Source: Candidatus Saccharimonadota bacterium
GTDB taxonomy: Bacteria > Patescibacteriota > Saccharimonadia > Saccharimonadales > Saccharimonadaceae
Direction of reading: 5' to 3'
DNA length: 34,449 bases
Assembly (NCBI GenBank): GCA_900555675.1
Contig: UNSN01000005.1
Span: 1 to 34,449 of the forward strand
Position 1 is the stretch's first letter. Every line of letters starts with the position of its first letter. Both the position numbers and the translations under genes were made by a program. Positions 17,458 through 24,626 of this stretch are shown here, piece after piece. The notes beneath the pieces are model-generated. The model worked only from the letters and a program-made list of their open reading frames with translations. It made no database searches and had not been told where the DNA came from.

Positions 17458-17865
17458 ATGGTAAAAGGATATATTTCTAAAATTATAACAGGATTACTTA
17501 CAATCGGATTCGGCGTAGCTTTGGTGACGGCTCCAGTTTCCGCATTAGGTGAGGGCGGTGCGCCAGCCGGAATTAACGCAGCACGCGGCGATAATACGCC
17601 AGCCAACTTAGCTAATGGTGATTCATCAATCGTAAGGCGAGCCATCAACATTATGCTATTCGGTGTCGGCGTCTTAAGCGTCGTTATGCTAATCTTCGGC
17701 GGTTTCCGCTATGTAATATCTGGCGGTAAAAAAGAATCCGTCACAAACGCCAAAAACACAATTTTATATGCAATCATCGGTCTACTAATCGCAGTCTTTG
17801 CTTACGCCATAATCAACTTCATCCTTGGCGCAGCTTTAAGCGGCGGATCAACCACTAACGTTTAA
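17458..17865 (+). CDS. VirB2/TrbC-like pilin subunit
   Basis: 135 aa. A signal peptide ending in APVSA (about residue 27) is followed by a Gly/Ala-rich stretch, then two membrane helices (INIMLFGVGVLSVVMLIFGGFRYVIS and NTILYAIIGLLIAVFAYAIINFILG) joined by the short basic loop GGKKESVTNAK. This is the layout of T4SS pilins and matches the six-gene array at 20792-23171. It stands apart from that array, with its own leaderless promoter, so it may be a separately regulated subunit. Start chosen from the promoter; an in-frame ATG 8 codons upstream lies before the -10. Confidence 0.75.
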   Translation: MVKGYISKIITGLLTIGFGVALVTAPVSALGEGGAPAGINAARGDNTPANLANGDSSIVRRAINIMLFGVGVLSVVMLIFGGFRYVISGGKKESVTNAKNTILYAIIGLLIAVFAYAIINFILGAALSGGSTTNV

Positions 17866-17888
17866 TTGTTCACTAATTCTCATCGTGA

Positions 17889-17894
17889 TATACT
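17889..17894 (+). promoter_or_regulatory. -10 box of 17901 gene (leaderless)
   Basis: TATACT at 17889-17894 with TG one base upstream (TGATATACT). The predicted start is 17901, the A of ATG. Confidence 0.6.
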
Positions 17895-17900
17895 AACGTC

Positions 17901-18419
17901 ATGAACGATAGTCCAGAAAACCAAGACCTTGAAACGCTATCACCCGACAGGATTGATTTAACCGAGCCAATAGCCTGGAACGCACCAGAAGGCGTACAGG
18001 TTCAACGCGGTAAATTGTGGTATGTGTTTTTTGTCATTGTGCTGATAGGATTAATGGCTTTGGCGATTTTGGTATTTAAGAACTGGACTTTCGCAGTTTT
18101 ACTACCAATTATGGCTGTAGCCTTGTTTGTATTATCGAACAAAACCCCACAAGTAATAAACTACGCGATTAGCCCCAAAGGCATTTATATCGCCGACGTT
18201 TTACACGATTTTAGCGAATTTCGTGCATTTGGATTAATTCACGAAAACAACCAACATTCGATTCTATTATTGCCAGTAAAACGATTTTCGCCAGGTTTAA
18301 CTATTTACTTTTCCGAAGCAGAGGGCGAGAGAATTGTCGATATGCTCGGAGCGCGCCTACCAATGCAAGAAATTAAGCCAGACGCCTTAGAGAAATTTAT
18401 TCGGCTGATAAAGCTATAG
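17901..18419 (+). CDS. Two-helix membrane protein of unknown function
   Basis: 172 aa, not recognised. A polar N terminus (1-38) is followed by two close membrane helices (WYVFFVIVLIGLMALAILVF and FAVLLPIMAVALFVLSN), then a cytoplasmic-looking domain of about 90 residues with alternating beta-like segments (IYIADVLHDFSEFRAFGLIH and HSILLLPVKRF), reminiscent of PH-like folds in small bacterial membrane proteins. The pilin-like gene lies 35 bp upstream, but each has its own promoter. A link to the secretion system is possible but not shown. Confidence 0.65.
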   Translation: MNDSPENQDLETLSPDRIDLTEPIAWNAPEGVQVQRGKLWYVFFVIVLIGLMALAILVFKNWTFAVLLPIMAVALFVLSNKTPQVINYAISPKGIYIADVLHDFSEFRAFGLIHENNQHSILLLPVKRFSPGLTIYFSEAEGERIVDMLGARLPMQEIKPDALEKFIRLIKL

Positions 18420-18420
18420 C

Positions 18421-18449
18421 TTGATTGACTATATTTTATGTGGTAGAAT
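18421..18449 (+). promoter_or_regulatory. Promoter of tRNA-Arg(GCG)
   Basis: TTGATT (18421-18426), 17 bp ending in TGG, TAGAAT (18444-18449). Predicted start about 18456, leaving about 70 nt before the tRNA. Confidence 0.6.
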
Positions 18450-18526
18450 ACAAAAGTTCAGTGCTTTATAGCAATGAAAGTACTTTACATTTTTATTATG
18501 GCCAATCGATTTTCGAAAGGCTGTAT

Positions 18527-18603
18527 GCACCCGTAGCTCAGCTGGATAGAGCGCTGGCTTGCGGAGCCAGAGGTCGTAAGTTCGAATCTTGCCGGGTGTA
18601 CCA
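18527..18603 (+). tRNA. tRNA-Arg(GCG), CCA encoded
   Basis: Acceptor GCACCCG/CGGGTGT (first pair G-U), D loop with A20 (GGATA), anticodon stem CTGGC/GCCAG around TTGCGGA (anticodon GCG), discriminator A and CCA. The body is clearly Arg type. Most bacteria read CGU/CGC with ACG modified to ICG; a genomic GCG is unusual. Confidence 0.93.
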
Positions 18604-18621
18604 ATTAACCTAAGGAGGGGT

Positions 18622-18855
18622 ATGAATTTTATTAAGTACGTAAAATATTCAGGATTAGGAATTGTTGCAATCTGTTCAACTGCTATAGCAATTTTAGCTG
18701 GCGCAGAGTTCTTTGAATTGATAACTTGGAATGAAGCCAGTAAGTGGATGGTTAAGTTTTGTCAATTAGGCGGCGTCGGTCTAGCGCTATGTATCGTCTG
18801 GAGTATTATCGGCACTATAATAGCCAAAGACTCAAAGAAAACTGATAAAAAATAA
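18622..18855 (+). CDS. Small two-helix membrane protein
   Basis: 77 aa, not recognised. Two hydrophobic helices (GLGIVAICSTAIAILAGAEF and GGVGLALCIVWSIIGTIIA) and a Lys-rich tail (KDSKKTDKK). AGGAGG sits 4-5 nt before the ATG at 18622. It starts 18 nt after the tRNA-Arg CCA and has no separate promoter that I can see, so it is probably released from the tRNA transcript by 3' processing. Confidence 0.65.
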   Translation: MNFIKYVKYSGLGIVAICSTAIAILAGAEFFELITWNEASKWMVKFCQLGGVGLALCIVWSIIGTIIAKDSKKTDKK

Positions 18856-18876
18856 TTTCCCGAATTAGTTAGATAC

Positions 18877-18964
18877 GGAGAGGTGCAGGAGTGGTTGAAC
18901 TGGCCGCTCTCGAAAAGCGGTATGGGGCAACTCATCGAGGGTTCGAATCCCTCTCTCTCCGCCA
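18877..18964 (+). tRNA. tRNA-Ser(CGA), CCA encoded
   Basis: Acceptor GGAGAGG/TCTCTCC, anticodon stem CCGCT/AGCGG around CTCGAAA (anticodon CGA), long variable arm, T arm with TTCGAAT, discriminator G, CCA. Eight bases before rlmH, so likely cotranscribed with it. Confidence 0.95.
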
Positions 18965-18972
18965 TAGATATT

Positions 18973-19425
18973 ATGAAAATCACCATTATAACGATCGGAA
19001 AAAAGAATGAAGCCTGGGTTCAACCAGGCGTTTCTCGTTTTTTAGAGCGCCTACGAGCACCTTTTGCTGCGGAAATGATTATTCTACCACATTCAAGCTT
19101 TGAAGGCGACAGAGCGCGCCAGGAAGAGTCTGAGCGTATTTTTTCACGCCTTAATTCGGATGACTTCGTTATTTTGCTCGATGAGCGCGGTAAAAACTTA
19201 TCGTCACCAGAATTATCTAATTTAATTACAGATAACATCAATAAGCATATTATTTTTATTATTGGTGGCGCTTACGGAGTTACTAGCGACTTGCGCCAAA
19301 AATCCAACGTCGTCTGGTCGTTATCGAACTTAGTATTTCCACACCAATTAGTTCGTCTTATTTTAGCTGAGCAATTATACCGCGCCCAAGAAATCCATCG
19401 CGGCAGTCATTATCATCACTCATAG
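18973..19425 (+). CDS. rlmH: 23S rRNA pseudouridine-1915 N3-methyltransferase RlmH
   Basis: 150-aa SPOUT methyltransferase that modifies pseudouridine 1915 in helix 69 of 23S rRNA. MKITIITIGKKNEAW, LDERGKNLSSPELS, the SAM-binding FIIGGAYGV near 98-106, and the C-terminal HQLVRLILAEQLYRAQEIHRGSHYHHS are family hallmarks. The start is ATG 18973; the longer frame upstream only reads through tRNA-Ser. There is no clear ribosome site. It overlaps the end of comF by 6 bp. Confidence 0.96.
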   Translation: MKITIITIGKKNEAWVQPGVSRFLERLRAPFAAEMIILPHSSFEGDRARQEESERIFSRLNSDDFVILLDERGKNLSSPELSNLITDNINKHIIFIIGGAYGVTSDLRQKSNVVWSLSNLVFPHQLVRLILAEQLYRAQEIHRGSHYHHS

Positions 19426-20093
19426 CTTCGGACGCCCATGCCTGGCAATAACCGCAATTTCCACGTGTTTAGCGCCATTTTTTCTCAAACATTCCGCCGC
19501 CGCCAACACAGTTGAGCCAGTCGTAAAGATATCGTCAATAATGATATATCGCTTATTTTTATCAACTTTACCCGCAATTTCAAAAAACTCCTTTGCTTGA
19601 CGTTTTCTCTGAGTGGAAGACTTCGTAAAGTGCTGAGTTACGTTATTCCTACGCCGAAGCAGGGAACGACATTCTATTTTTCTACGTCGAGATAATTTAA
19701 TAGTAATTTTTCGGATATGATCAAATCCACGACGCCGAATATTCTTAGAAATTGTAGGAATTGGAATAATTACTGTTTCTGACGGCAATTCAGGCAGAGC
19801 TTCGTCTAAGAACTCACTTAGCAATCCAGCCGCTGCCTGAACACGACTGAACTTATAATCATCAATAATCTTTGCGACAACACCTGTACGTCGTGAAAAG
19901 CACCAGATCATATCACAGGGGAGCTTATGTTTTTACATAAGTTGCCATTCTCCAATAAATCACCACATAATACACACATATCATACTTCCGACTCATGAT
20001 GTATTTTTTACAATCTAAGCATAAAATACCACCCGTTTTACCACACTTATAACAGTGGTGAGGAGCGATGATTGATAATAGCGCGTCAAACAT
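19420..20093 (-). pseudogene. comF: comF, split by a -1 frameshift (two overlapping frames)
   Basis: Frame one (20093-19908) encodes the zinc-ribbon N terminus (CYKCGKTGGILCLDC, CVLCGDLLENGNLC) and stops at TGA. Frame two (19911-19420, 163 aa) starts with ATG overlapping that stop (ATGA) and encodes the phosphoribosyltransferase domain, with IIIDDIFTTGSTV as PRPP loop and YKFSRVQ near its start. Shifting -1 around TGTAAAAAC (near 19935) joins them as NLCKNHKLPCDMIWCFSRR, the expected continuous ComF. ComF proteins support DNA uptake. The split may be a real mutation, a homopolymer sequencing error, or two coupled polypeptides. Confidence 0.8.
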
Positions 20094-20123
20094 TGTAATT
20101 TTTACGTTTTAAGCCTTTCTCTG

Positions 20124-20152
20124 TTGATTATAACGCACATTACAGTTATACT
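20124..20152 (+). promoter_or_regulatory. Promoter of hsp20
   Basis: TTGATT (20124-20129), 17 bp, TATACT (20147-20152). Predicted start about 20159, with a 39-nt leader containing GGAGG. No CIRCE is present here. Confidence 0.65.
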
Positions 20153-20197
20153 AATAAAGACTTTGTCAATGAGCCTATTATAAAAGTGGAGGAAATT

Positions 20198-20692
20198 ATG
20201 GCCCGAAAGCAAGATGATACATTACTAACAGAACAGGAATTGGCTGCGGCGTTTATTGACGATGATAACGACGATCTGCTACCTGGTTTTAACGACGACA
20301 ACAGTAGGAGTAATAGCACGCCAGCAACACGATCCGATGACAACTGGGAAGATGAGGCTGATGATGCAATGGGTCAATTGGCTGTTGACGTTTTTGAGAC
20401 AGAAAACAACCTAGTCATCAAAGCTCGTACTGCCGGCGTAGATCGAAATGACCTAGACGTAAGTATTTCTGACGGCATCTTAACAATTAGCGGCACACTG
20501 TCTAGCGGTGACGAAGCGGATGTTCGCCAATGGCACATCCAAGAATGCTACTGGGGAGAATTCAGCCGTACATTAGCATTGCCAACCGCTGTAAACGAAG
20601 AAGGCGTTAAGGCAGAATTAAAAGATGGCGTTTTGACAATTACTTTTGAAAAGATAAAGCAAGAAAAAGCAAAGAAGATTCAAGTTCTATAA
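20198..20692 (+). CDS. Small heat-shock protein (Hsp20/alpha-crystallin)
   Basis: 164-aa holdase chaperone. Residues 1-62 are very acidic and Ser/Asn-rich (DDDNDDLLPGFNDDN, WEDEADDAM) and likely disordered. The alpha-crystallin domain runs from about 66 (LAVDVFETENNLVIKARTAGV) through YWGEFSRTLALPTAVNEEGVKAELKDGVLTITFEK, with the usual Q-x-x-E-C-x-x-G-x-F-x-R pattern. The C-terminal KKIQVL carries an I-x-V type anchoring motif. GGAGG 5 nt before ATG 20198 sets the start. The acidic extension in place of the usual N terminus is unusual. Confidence 0.93.
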   Translation: MARKQDDTLLTEQELAAAFIDDDNDDLLPGFNDDNSRSNSTPATRSDDNWEDEADDAMGQLAVDVFETENNLVIKARTAGVDRNDLDVSISDGILTISGTLSSGDEADVRQWHIQECYWGEFSRTLALPTAVNEEGVKAELKDGVLTITFEKIKQEKAKKIQVL

Positions 20693-20708
20693 AAAACCAT
20701 TTTACAGA

Positions 20709-20777
20709 AAATACCGTCACAAGTTGGCAGTATTTTTTAGCCACAAAAAAAGAACCTCATTAGCGAGGCTCTTTTTT
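20709..20777. terminator. Terminators between hsp20 and the pilin array
   Basis: A first weak hairpin (AAAATAC ... GTATTTTTT, 20709-20737) fits the end of hsp20. A second (AGAACCTC, loop ATTAGC, GAGGCTCT, about 20750-20772) has A-run and T-run flanks and can act in both directions, closing the minus-strand pilin operon as well. Confidence 0.75.
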
Positions 20778-20791
20778 ACCGGTAGGGTAGA

Positions 20792-21169
20792 TTAACCCTT
20801 AAACTTATCGATGACCATATTGACGATTGCGTATGCCAAAATAGCGATCACCAAACCGACAATTGCGTACAAAACTGTATTCTTAGCGGCTGTAACCTTA
20901 TTACTATCACCAGCTGAAGTAGTGTAGCGGATACCACCCCAGATAAGCATAATAACACTCAATGCACCAACGGCAAACAAGAATATATTTACAAATTGCT
21001 TAACCAAAGTTTGAGGATCTGAAGCGGTTTCACTCACACCTTCTCCTCTTGCACTGCTTACACCATTAGTTAAGGTAAAATCACTTTCAGCGCTTGCAGC
21101 TGGAGCTACAGCCAAAGCAACAGTTGGTACTACCAGTAGTCCCGCCAAGATTAATTTTAATTTATTCAT
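20792..21169 (-). CDS. VirB2/TrbC-like pilin subunit (array member 6)
   Basis: 125 aa. Signal peptide ending in APAASA (about residue 27), a short polar segment, then two membrane helices (NIFLFAVGALSVIMLIWGGIRYT and NTVLYAIVGLVIAILAYAIVNMVI) separated by SAGDSNKVTAAK. The second-helix motif NTxLYAIVGL recurs in most array members. AAGGAG precedes the ATG. It has the shortest mature form with a signal peptide and is closest to the lone 17458 gene. Last gene of the operon, 62 bp after its neighbour. Confidence 0.78.
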   Translation of the reverse strand: MNKLKLILAGLLVVPTVALAVAPAASAESDFTLTNGVSSARGEGVSETASDPQTLVKQFVNIFLFAVGALSVIMLIWGGIRYTTSAGDSNKVTAAKNTVLYAIVGLVIAILAYAIVNMVIDKFKG

Positions 21170-21230
21170 TGTTATTTTCTCCTTGTTTAATGATATTACT
21201 ATTATACATTTTTATCTGTTATTTGCAAAA

Positions 21231-21644
21231 CTAATTAGTCTTTACCTCAATTCCGAATTGTCTCAAAATCATCTTAACTATAACCCATGCAAGAACAGCC
21301 ACAATTAGACCAACTATCGAATAAGTGAGAGCAGTCTGAGCAGACTTCGTTTTTGAGGCATCTCCAGCTGAAGTGATATAGCGAAATCCGCTAAAGATAA
21401 TCATAACAACAGATAAAATACCCACAGCCCACAGTAGAAAATTAATCAATATACTTATTAATCCACCTTCACCTGCAATGCTTTTATTTTTCATATCCGC
21501 CGTAGTAGCAGTTGTTATACCTTTCTTTACGACGCTATTAGCAGCTTGCGCGGAAACATTTGTGGAAAGAGAAGCTACTGATATGGCTGAAAATCCAAAC
21601 ACCGAACAAGCTACAATTAATGCCGATAATATCATTTTTTTCAT
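21231..21644 (-). CDS. VirB2/TrbC-like pilin subunit (array member 5)
   Basis: 137 aa. Signal peptide ending near NVSAQA, a spacer of about 35 residues, then helices INFLLWAVGILSVVMIIFSGFRYITSA and ALTYSIVGLIVAVLAWVIVKMIL around the basic loop GDASKTKSAQ. The C terminus adds RQFGIEVKTN. AAGGAG lies 5 nt before the ATG. The stop is only 2 bp from the start region of the next gene upstream in the operon, so translation is probably coupled. Confidence 0.78.
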   Translation of the reverse strand: MKKMILSALIVACSVFGFSAISVASLSTNVSAQAANSVVKKGITTATTADMKNKSIAGEGGLISILINFLLWAVGILSVVMIIFSGFRYITSAGDASKTKSAQTALTYSIVGLIVAVLAWVIVKMILRQFGIEVKTN

Positions 21645-21646
21645 TT

Positions 21647-22075
21647 TTACTCCTTACTATGATTACTAGATTCATCATGCTTAACAGGCTTATTAAACCC
21701 GTCAAACACAAAATTGACAATCGCCGAAGCGAATACAGAAACTATTAAGCCAACGACAGCATATAAAATAGTACTCCTGGCTTTTGCAGCCTTCTGAGCA
21801 TCACCGCTGGAAAGTGCAAACAAAATGCCGCCAATAACTATCATAATAATCGAAATAGCACCAACAGCCATAAGTAGAACTTCAACAATAGTTTTTATAA
21901 TACCATTCACCTGATCTTCGCCGCTATCTTTATTTTGGCAATAGACAGAGTTGTCGCTTCCATTTTCCTTTGAGCAAATATTGATACCGTTAGCCGCAGA
22001 CACCGCTGGAGTGAACACTCCAAGAAGCCCAATCATTAGTATTCCAGCCGCCAGGATTTTTGTAAAAATCTTCAT
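21647..22075 (-). CDS. VirB2/TrbC-like pilin subunit (array member 4)
   Basis: 142 aa. Signal peptide ending in PAVSA (about 27), a mature N terminus with two Cys (ICSKENGSDNSVYC) that could form a disulfide, helices VEVLLMAVGAISIIMIVIGGILFALS and STILYAVVGLIVSVFASAIVNFVF, and a charged His-containing tail (KPVKHDESSNHSKE) not seen in the other copies. AGGAAAGG lies 6 nt before the ATG, which follows the previous stop by 1 base. Confidence 0.78.
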   Translation of the reverse strand: MKIFTKILAAGILMIGLLGVFTPAVSAANGINICSKENGSDNSVYCQNKDSGEDQVNGIIKTIVEVLLMAVGAISIIMIVIGGILFALSSGDAQKAAKARSTILYAVVGLIVSVFASAIVNFVFDGFNKPVKHDESSNHSKE

Positions 22076-22076
22076 C

Positions 22077-22361
22077 TTAAACCTTTCCTATAATATAACC
22101 TGTTATAGCAATCGCGTTAGCAATAATAACCAAACCAATGACTGCATATAGAATAGTATTCTTTGCGCTGGCCGTCTTAGCTGGATCGCCAGCAGATAGG
22201 GAATAATTTATCCCAGCAATAATCACAATAATAACAGCTACGACACCAGCCACCCAAAATGCCAAATTAACAAACTTCATAATATCTACGCCATTATTCT
22301 TCGGCACACCAAGACTATCAGCACTCCCCAACAATCCAGCAAAAAATTCCATATATCTCAT
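22077..22361 (-). CDS. VirB2/TrbC-like pilin subunit without signal peptide (array member 3)
   Basis: 94 aa, the shortest copy. It lacks a classical signal peptide; the N terminus MRYMEFFAGLLGSADSLGVPKNN is followed directly by helices FVNLAFWVAGVVAVIIVIIAGINYSLSA and NTILYAVIGLVIIANAIAITGYII around GDPAKTASAK. GGAG 6 nt before ATG 22361 supports this start. It may insert by its first helix, or form a different part of the assembly such as a base or cap. Confidence 0.75.
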   Translation of the reverse strand: MRYMEFFAGLLGSADSLGVPKNNGVDIMKFVNLAFWVAGVVAVIIVIIAGINYSLSAGDPAKTASAKNTILYAVIGLVIIANAIAITGYIIGKV

Positions 22362-22362
22362 T

Positions 22363-22797
22363 TTATACTCCTATATTTGATGATATAAAGTTGACTAACG
22401 CAACAGAAGCTAGGGCAATAACCAGACCGATCGCGGCACTCATAATAGTTTTTCGTCCATGAGCAGCCTTATCTGGAGCACCGTTACTGGTCATCATCAA
22501 GAAACCACCGTACATGATATATCCAATAGTCGTGTAGCCGATAAGCTGCAGCAAATCATCAACGATATTAAGTGCGATTTTCCAAATATAGTTAGCTTGA
22601 GAATTAGCATCTGCGCCTGGACTTCTAAGGGAACAGTCATTATTAGTTAAACCGCTATACCATGGTTTTAACGTTAAAATTTTTCCCTTATTAGAACACG
22701 CATCGTTATCGTCCGCAAAAGAAGTATTCGGGAAAGTTAAACTCGCCCCAAACGACCCTATAATCATTAAAGACATCGCTATTATAATCTTTTTCAT
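22363..22797 (-). CDS. VirB2/TrbC-like pilin subunit (array member 2)
   Basis: 144 aa. Signal peptide ending near NTSFA (about 28), a mature N-terminal domain of about 45 residues with two Cys (DACSNKGK, NNDCSLRSPG), then two helices (LLQLIGYTTIGYIMYGGFLMMTS and KTIMSAAIGLVIALASVALVNFI) around NGAPDKAAHGR. It diverges most from the array consensus. Its ATG overlaps the previous stop by one base (TAATG). Confidence 0.75.
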   Translation of the reverse strand: MKKIIIAMSLMIIGSFGASLTFPNTSFADDNDACSNKGKILTLKPWYSGLTNNDCSLRSPGADANSQANYIWKIALNIVDDLLQLIGYTTIGYIMYGGFLMMTSNGAPDKAAHGRKTIMSAAIGLVIALASVALVNFISSNIGV

Positions 22798-23171
22798 TAA
22801 TCGAAAACTCCTCCTGGAATAATAAAGTTAGTAATTGCCACCATAAACGCAAACATTATTATTCCAATGACAGTATTCGTCCAGACTTCACGTGCTTTTT
22901 TTATCTTATCAGGACTGCCCTCAGAAGTGGTATATAAAAACGCGCCATATATAACAGCACCAACCGCCGCGACCAAAACTCCAGCGGTTAAGATTTTAAT
23001 AACTTGTTTGATTATGTCGATAATTGCCGTGCTACCCGTGCCGTCACAAGAAATAACAGAGGTTTCCGCGCCACCACAATTGCCGGCAGCTAAAGCTACT
23101 TTGGGTATAAAAACGCTCCCTGCGATTACTGTTGCGATAAATATACTGATTACAATATTTCTTTTTGTCAT
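22797..23171 (-). CDS. VirB2/TrbC-like pilin subunit (array member 1, operon start)
   Basis: 124 aa. Signal peptide ending in KVALAA (about 28), Cys pair (GNCGGAETSVISC) at the mature N terminus, helices VIKILTAGVLVAAVGAVIYGAFLYTTS and NTVIGIIMFAFMVAITNFII around EGSPDKIKKAREV. First gene of a six-gene operon. A -10 TATAAG (23187-23182 minus) places the start about 4 nt before the ATG, so this first gene seems near-leaderless while later members have ribosome sites or coupled starts. Confidence 0.77.
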   Translation of the reverse strand: MTKRNIVISIFIATVIAGSVFIPKVALAAGNCGGAETSVISCDGTGSTAIIDIIKQVIKILTAGVLVAAVGAVIYGAFLYTTSEGSPDKIKKAREVWTNTVIGIIMFAFMVAITNFIIPGGVFD

Positions 23172-23181
23172 AAAATTTTCT

Positions 23182-23208
23182 CTTATACCTAAATTGTAAA
23201 ATAGTCAA
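23182..23208 (-). promoter_or_regulatory. Promoter of the pilin array
   Basis: On minus, TTGACT (23208-23203), 15-bp spacer, TATAAG (23187-23182). The spacer is short, so activity may be low or activator-dependent. Predicted start about 23175. Confidence 0.5.
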
Positions 23209-23230
23209 GCGAAAAAAGCAAACATTTTCC

Positions 23231-23259
23231 TTGAAAAGACAGAAGTAATCTGATAATAT
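23231..23259 (+). promoter_or_regulatory. Promoter of tRNA-Asp
   Basis: TTGAAA (23231-23236), 17 bp ending in TGA, TAATAT (23254-23259). Predicted start about 23266, nine bases before the tRNA. Confidence 0.7.
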
Positions 23260-23274
23260 AAGGAGTATTGATAT

Positions 23275-23352
23275 GCGCTCGTAGTGAAGTTGGCCTATCA
23301 CGCCTCCCTGTCACGGAGGAGATCGCCGGTTCGAATCCGGTCGAGCGCGCCA
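23275..23352 (+). tRNA. tRNA-Asp(GTC), CCA encoded
   Basis: Acceptor GCGCTCG/CGAGCGC, anticodon stem CCTCC/GGAGG around CTGTCAC (anticodon GTC with A37 and C38), T arm with TTCGAAT, discriminator G and CCA. All major Asp identity elements are present, so this is the canonical Asp tRNA. Confidence 0.95.
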
Positions 23353-23363
23353 CAGATAATTCA

Positions 23364-23386
23364 CCCCTTGATAGGGTGTTTTTTTA
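23364..23386 (+). terminator. Terminator of tRNA-Asp
   Basis: CACCCC, loop TTGAT, AGGGTG, then seven T's, directly after the tRNA. Confidence 0.85.
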
Positions 23387-23481
23387 TGGAAAATATACCA
23401 TTTTTATTGCATTTCTGTACAATTTATGTTATGATATCGCCAATTGGACTGGAAGGTCTAAGGAGTTTTTATAATAAAATA

Positions 23482-23496
23482 TCTGACAATGTCAGA
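23482..23496 (+). promoter_or_regulatory. Dyad at the predicted start of the lipoprotein mRNA
   Basis: TCTGACA-A-TGTCAGA is a perfect 7-bp dyad. It begins at the start predicted from TATAAT (23470-23475) and ends at the ribosome site AGAGGAAGG. It could be a repressor site or an RNA hairpin that masks the ribosome site. Confidence 0.45.
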
Positions 23497-23514
23497 GGAA
23501 GGATCCCAAGCGTT

Positions 23515-24594
23515 ATGGTTCGAAATCGTGAACAATTTAACCCAAGCGATTCAAAACTACCAAAAAAAATAATAGCACTATTTGGTGCGGCAGCATTCGC
23601 GCTTGGAGCGGCAGGATGTAATGGTGAGACTCACAGCGAGCCAACTCCAGATACAACAACATCTACAGCGCAAGAAACGCAGAATCCAACCCCATCTTCC
23701 GAGCCTAGTCCAGAAGTATCCGCTTCTAGCTGTATAAAATTTGACGGAGATCAAGAACTTATAGAAGACCTAAAATCAGCAAAAACTGACGGAGAGAAAA
23801 GAAATGCTTTTGTCGAATTTGCAAGAAAGCAAACAGATAAGCCTATGGCAGAGACAAACTCGATGGGCACAACAACCACCTCTACAGTCAATCTTGTTGA
23901 CACTGTAGAACAGCTTGGACGAGATTCCACTACCACCCTAGAAGCAGCCCTCAATTTAGCTGCTGACGGATGTATTAGTGATGATGACAAAAAGTTTATG
24001 GCTAATGCCTTTGTAAGTTCTTCGACGCTGGGTCAAGCCAGCAAGAGCTTAGGACGTGCCTTCGACTTTGCTATTGAGTTTCCTGAGGATAATGAAGCAG
24101 AAAAGAATGAAGTTAGCTGCAAAGAAGTACTTTATTCTGCTGAAGGCATAGAGATAAACGGAGTAAAACAGCCACCTCACGTCGCAAGAGATATTTTTAA
24201 AACAGAAAAAGAAGAAGATATAGACAAACGAAACCCACTTCAGGATACAAGCCTGAAAGGCGGCATATTTGCATCACAAACAGCCTGCGAAACAAATGAC
24301 GGAAAACCGATTATAGAACAAATAACTTTAGTACATACCTCCTATAATCAAAACTCTATTGATAACCTATCTACAGGCGAGCAAGCAGAAGTAATGGCGA
24401 ACCCGTATATTAGTACTGAGAGTATGGCAAAAAACGATCCTCAATATGCAACCTGGACTATTCTAACTCACAGGGCCGTTGATCCAGGTAGCGAAATTCC
24501 AGCATTATACGAAGGCGAACAAACAACTCTAGGGAAAGTGCCTGCAATAAAAGAAGCTCTAGCTAAGATAGAAGAAGCTCGAACTAATAAGTAA
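23515..24594 (+). CDS. Lipoprotein of unknown function beside the T4SS genes
   Basis: 359 aa from ATG 23515 (387 if the near-leaderless ATG at 23431 is used). A basic N terminus, a hydrophobic stretch and the lipobox-like LGAAGC near residue 36 predict lipid attachment at Cys. A Thr/Ser/Pro/Glu-rich linker (about 40-70) leads to a soluble, charged domain that I do not recognise, with Cys at CIKF, DGCIS, SCKEV and TACET. The start at 23515 has AGGAAGG about 12 nt upstream and a canonical promoter. Placed between the pilin array and virB6, it may be a surface component of the same machine; that is inference. Confidence 0.7.
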   Translation: MVRNREQFNPSDSKLPKKIIALFGAAAFALGAAGCNGETHSEPTPDTTTSTAQETQNPTPSSEPSPEVSASSCIKFDGDQELIEDLKSAKTDGEKRNAFVEFARKQTDKPMAETNSMGTTTTSTVNLVDTVEQLGRDSTTTLEAALNLAADGCISDDDKKFMANAFVSSSTLGQASKSLGRAFDFAIEFPEDNEAEKNEVSCKEVLYSAEGIEINGVKQPPHVARDIFKTEKEEDIDKRNPLQDTSLKGGIFASQTACETNDGKPIIEQITLVHTSYNQNSIDNLSTGEQAEVMANPYISTESMAKNDPQYATWTILTHRAVDPGSEIPALYEGEQTTLGKVPAIKEALAKIEEARTNK

Positions 24595-24626
24595 ACAGTT
24601 CTCAATAAGATAAAAAGAGACCCTTG

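Noticed and set aside
18425..18613. 62-codon plus frame
   Set aside because: It runs through tRNA-Arg (APVAQLDRALACGARGRKFE is a known tRNA artefact).
18762..18986. 74-codon minus frame
   Set aside because: It is antisense to tRNA-Ser(CGA) and the small membrane gene (AEREGFEPS artefact).
19925..19945. Programmed -1 frameshift site in comF
   Set aside because: TAAAAAC does not have the X-XXY-YYZ pattern in the right frame and I see no downstream pseudoknot, so a programmed shift is less likely than mutation, coupling or sequencing error.
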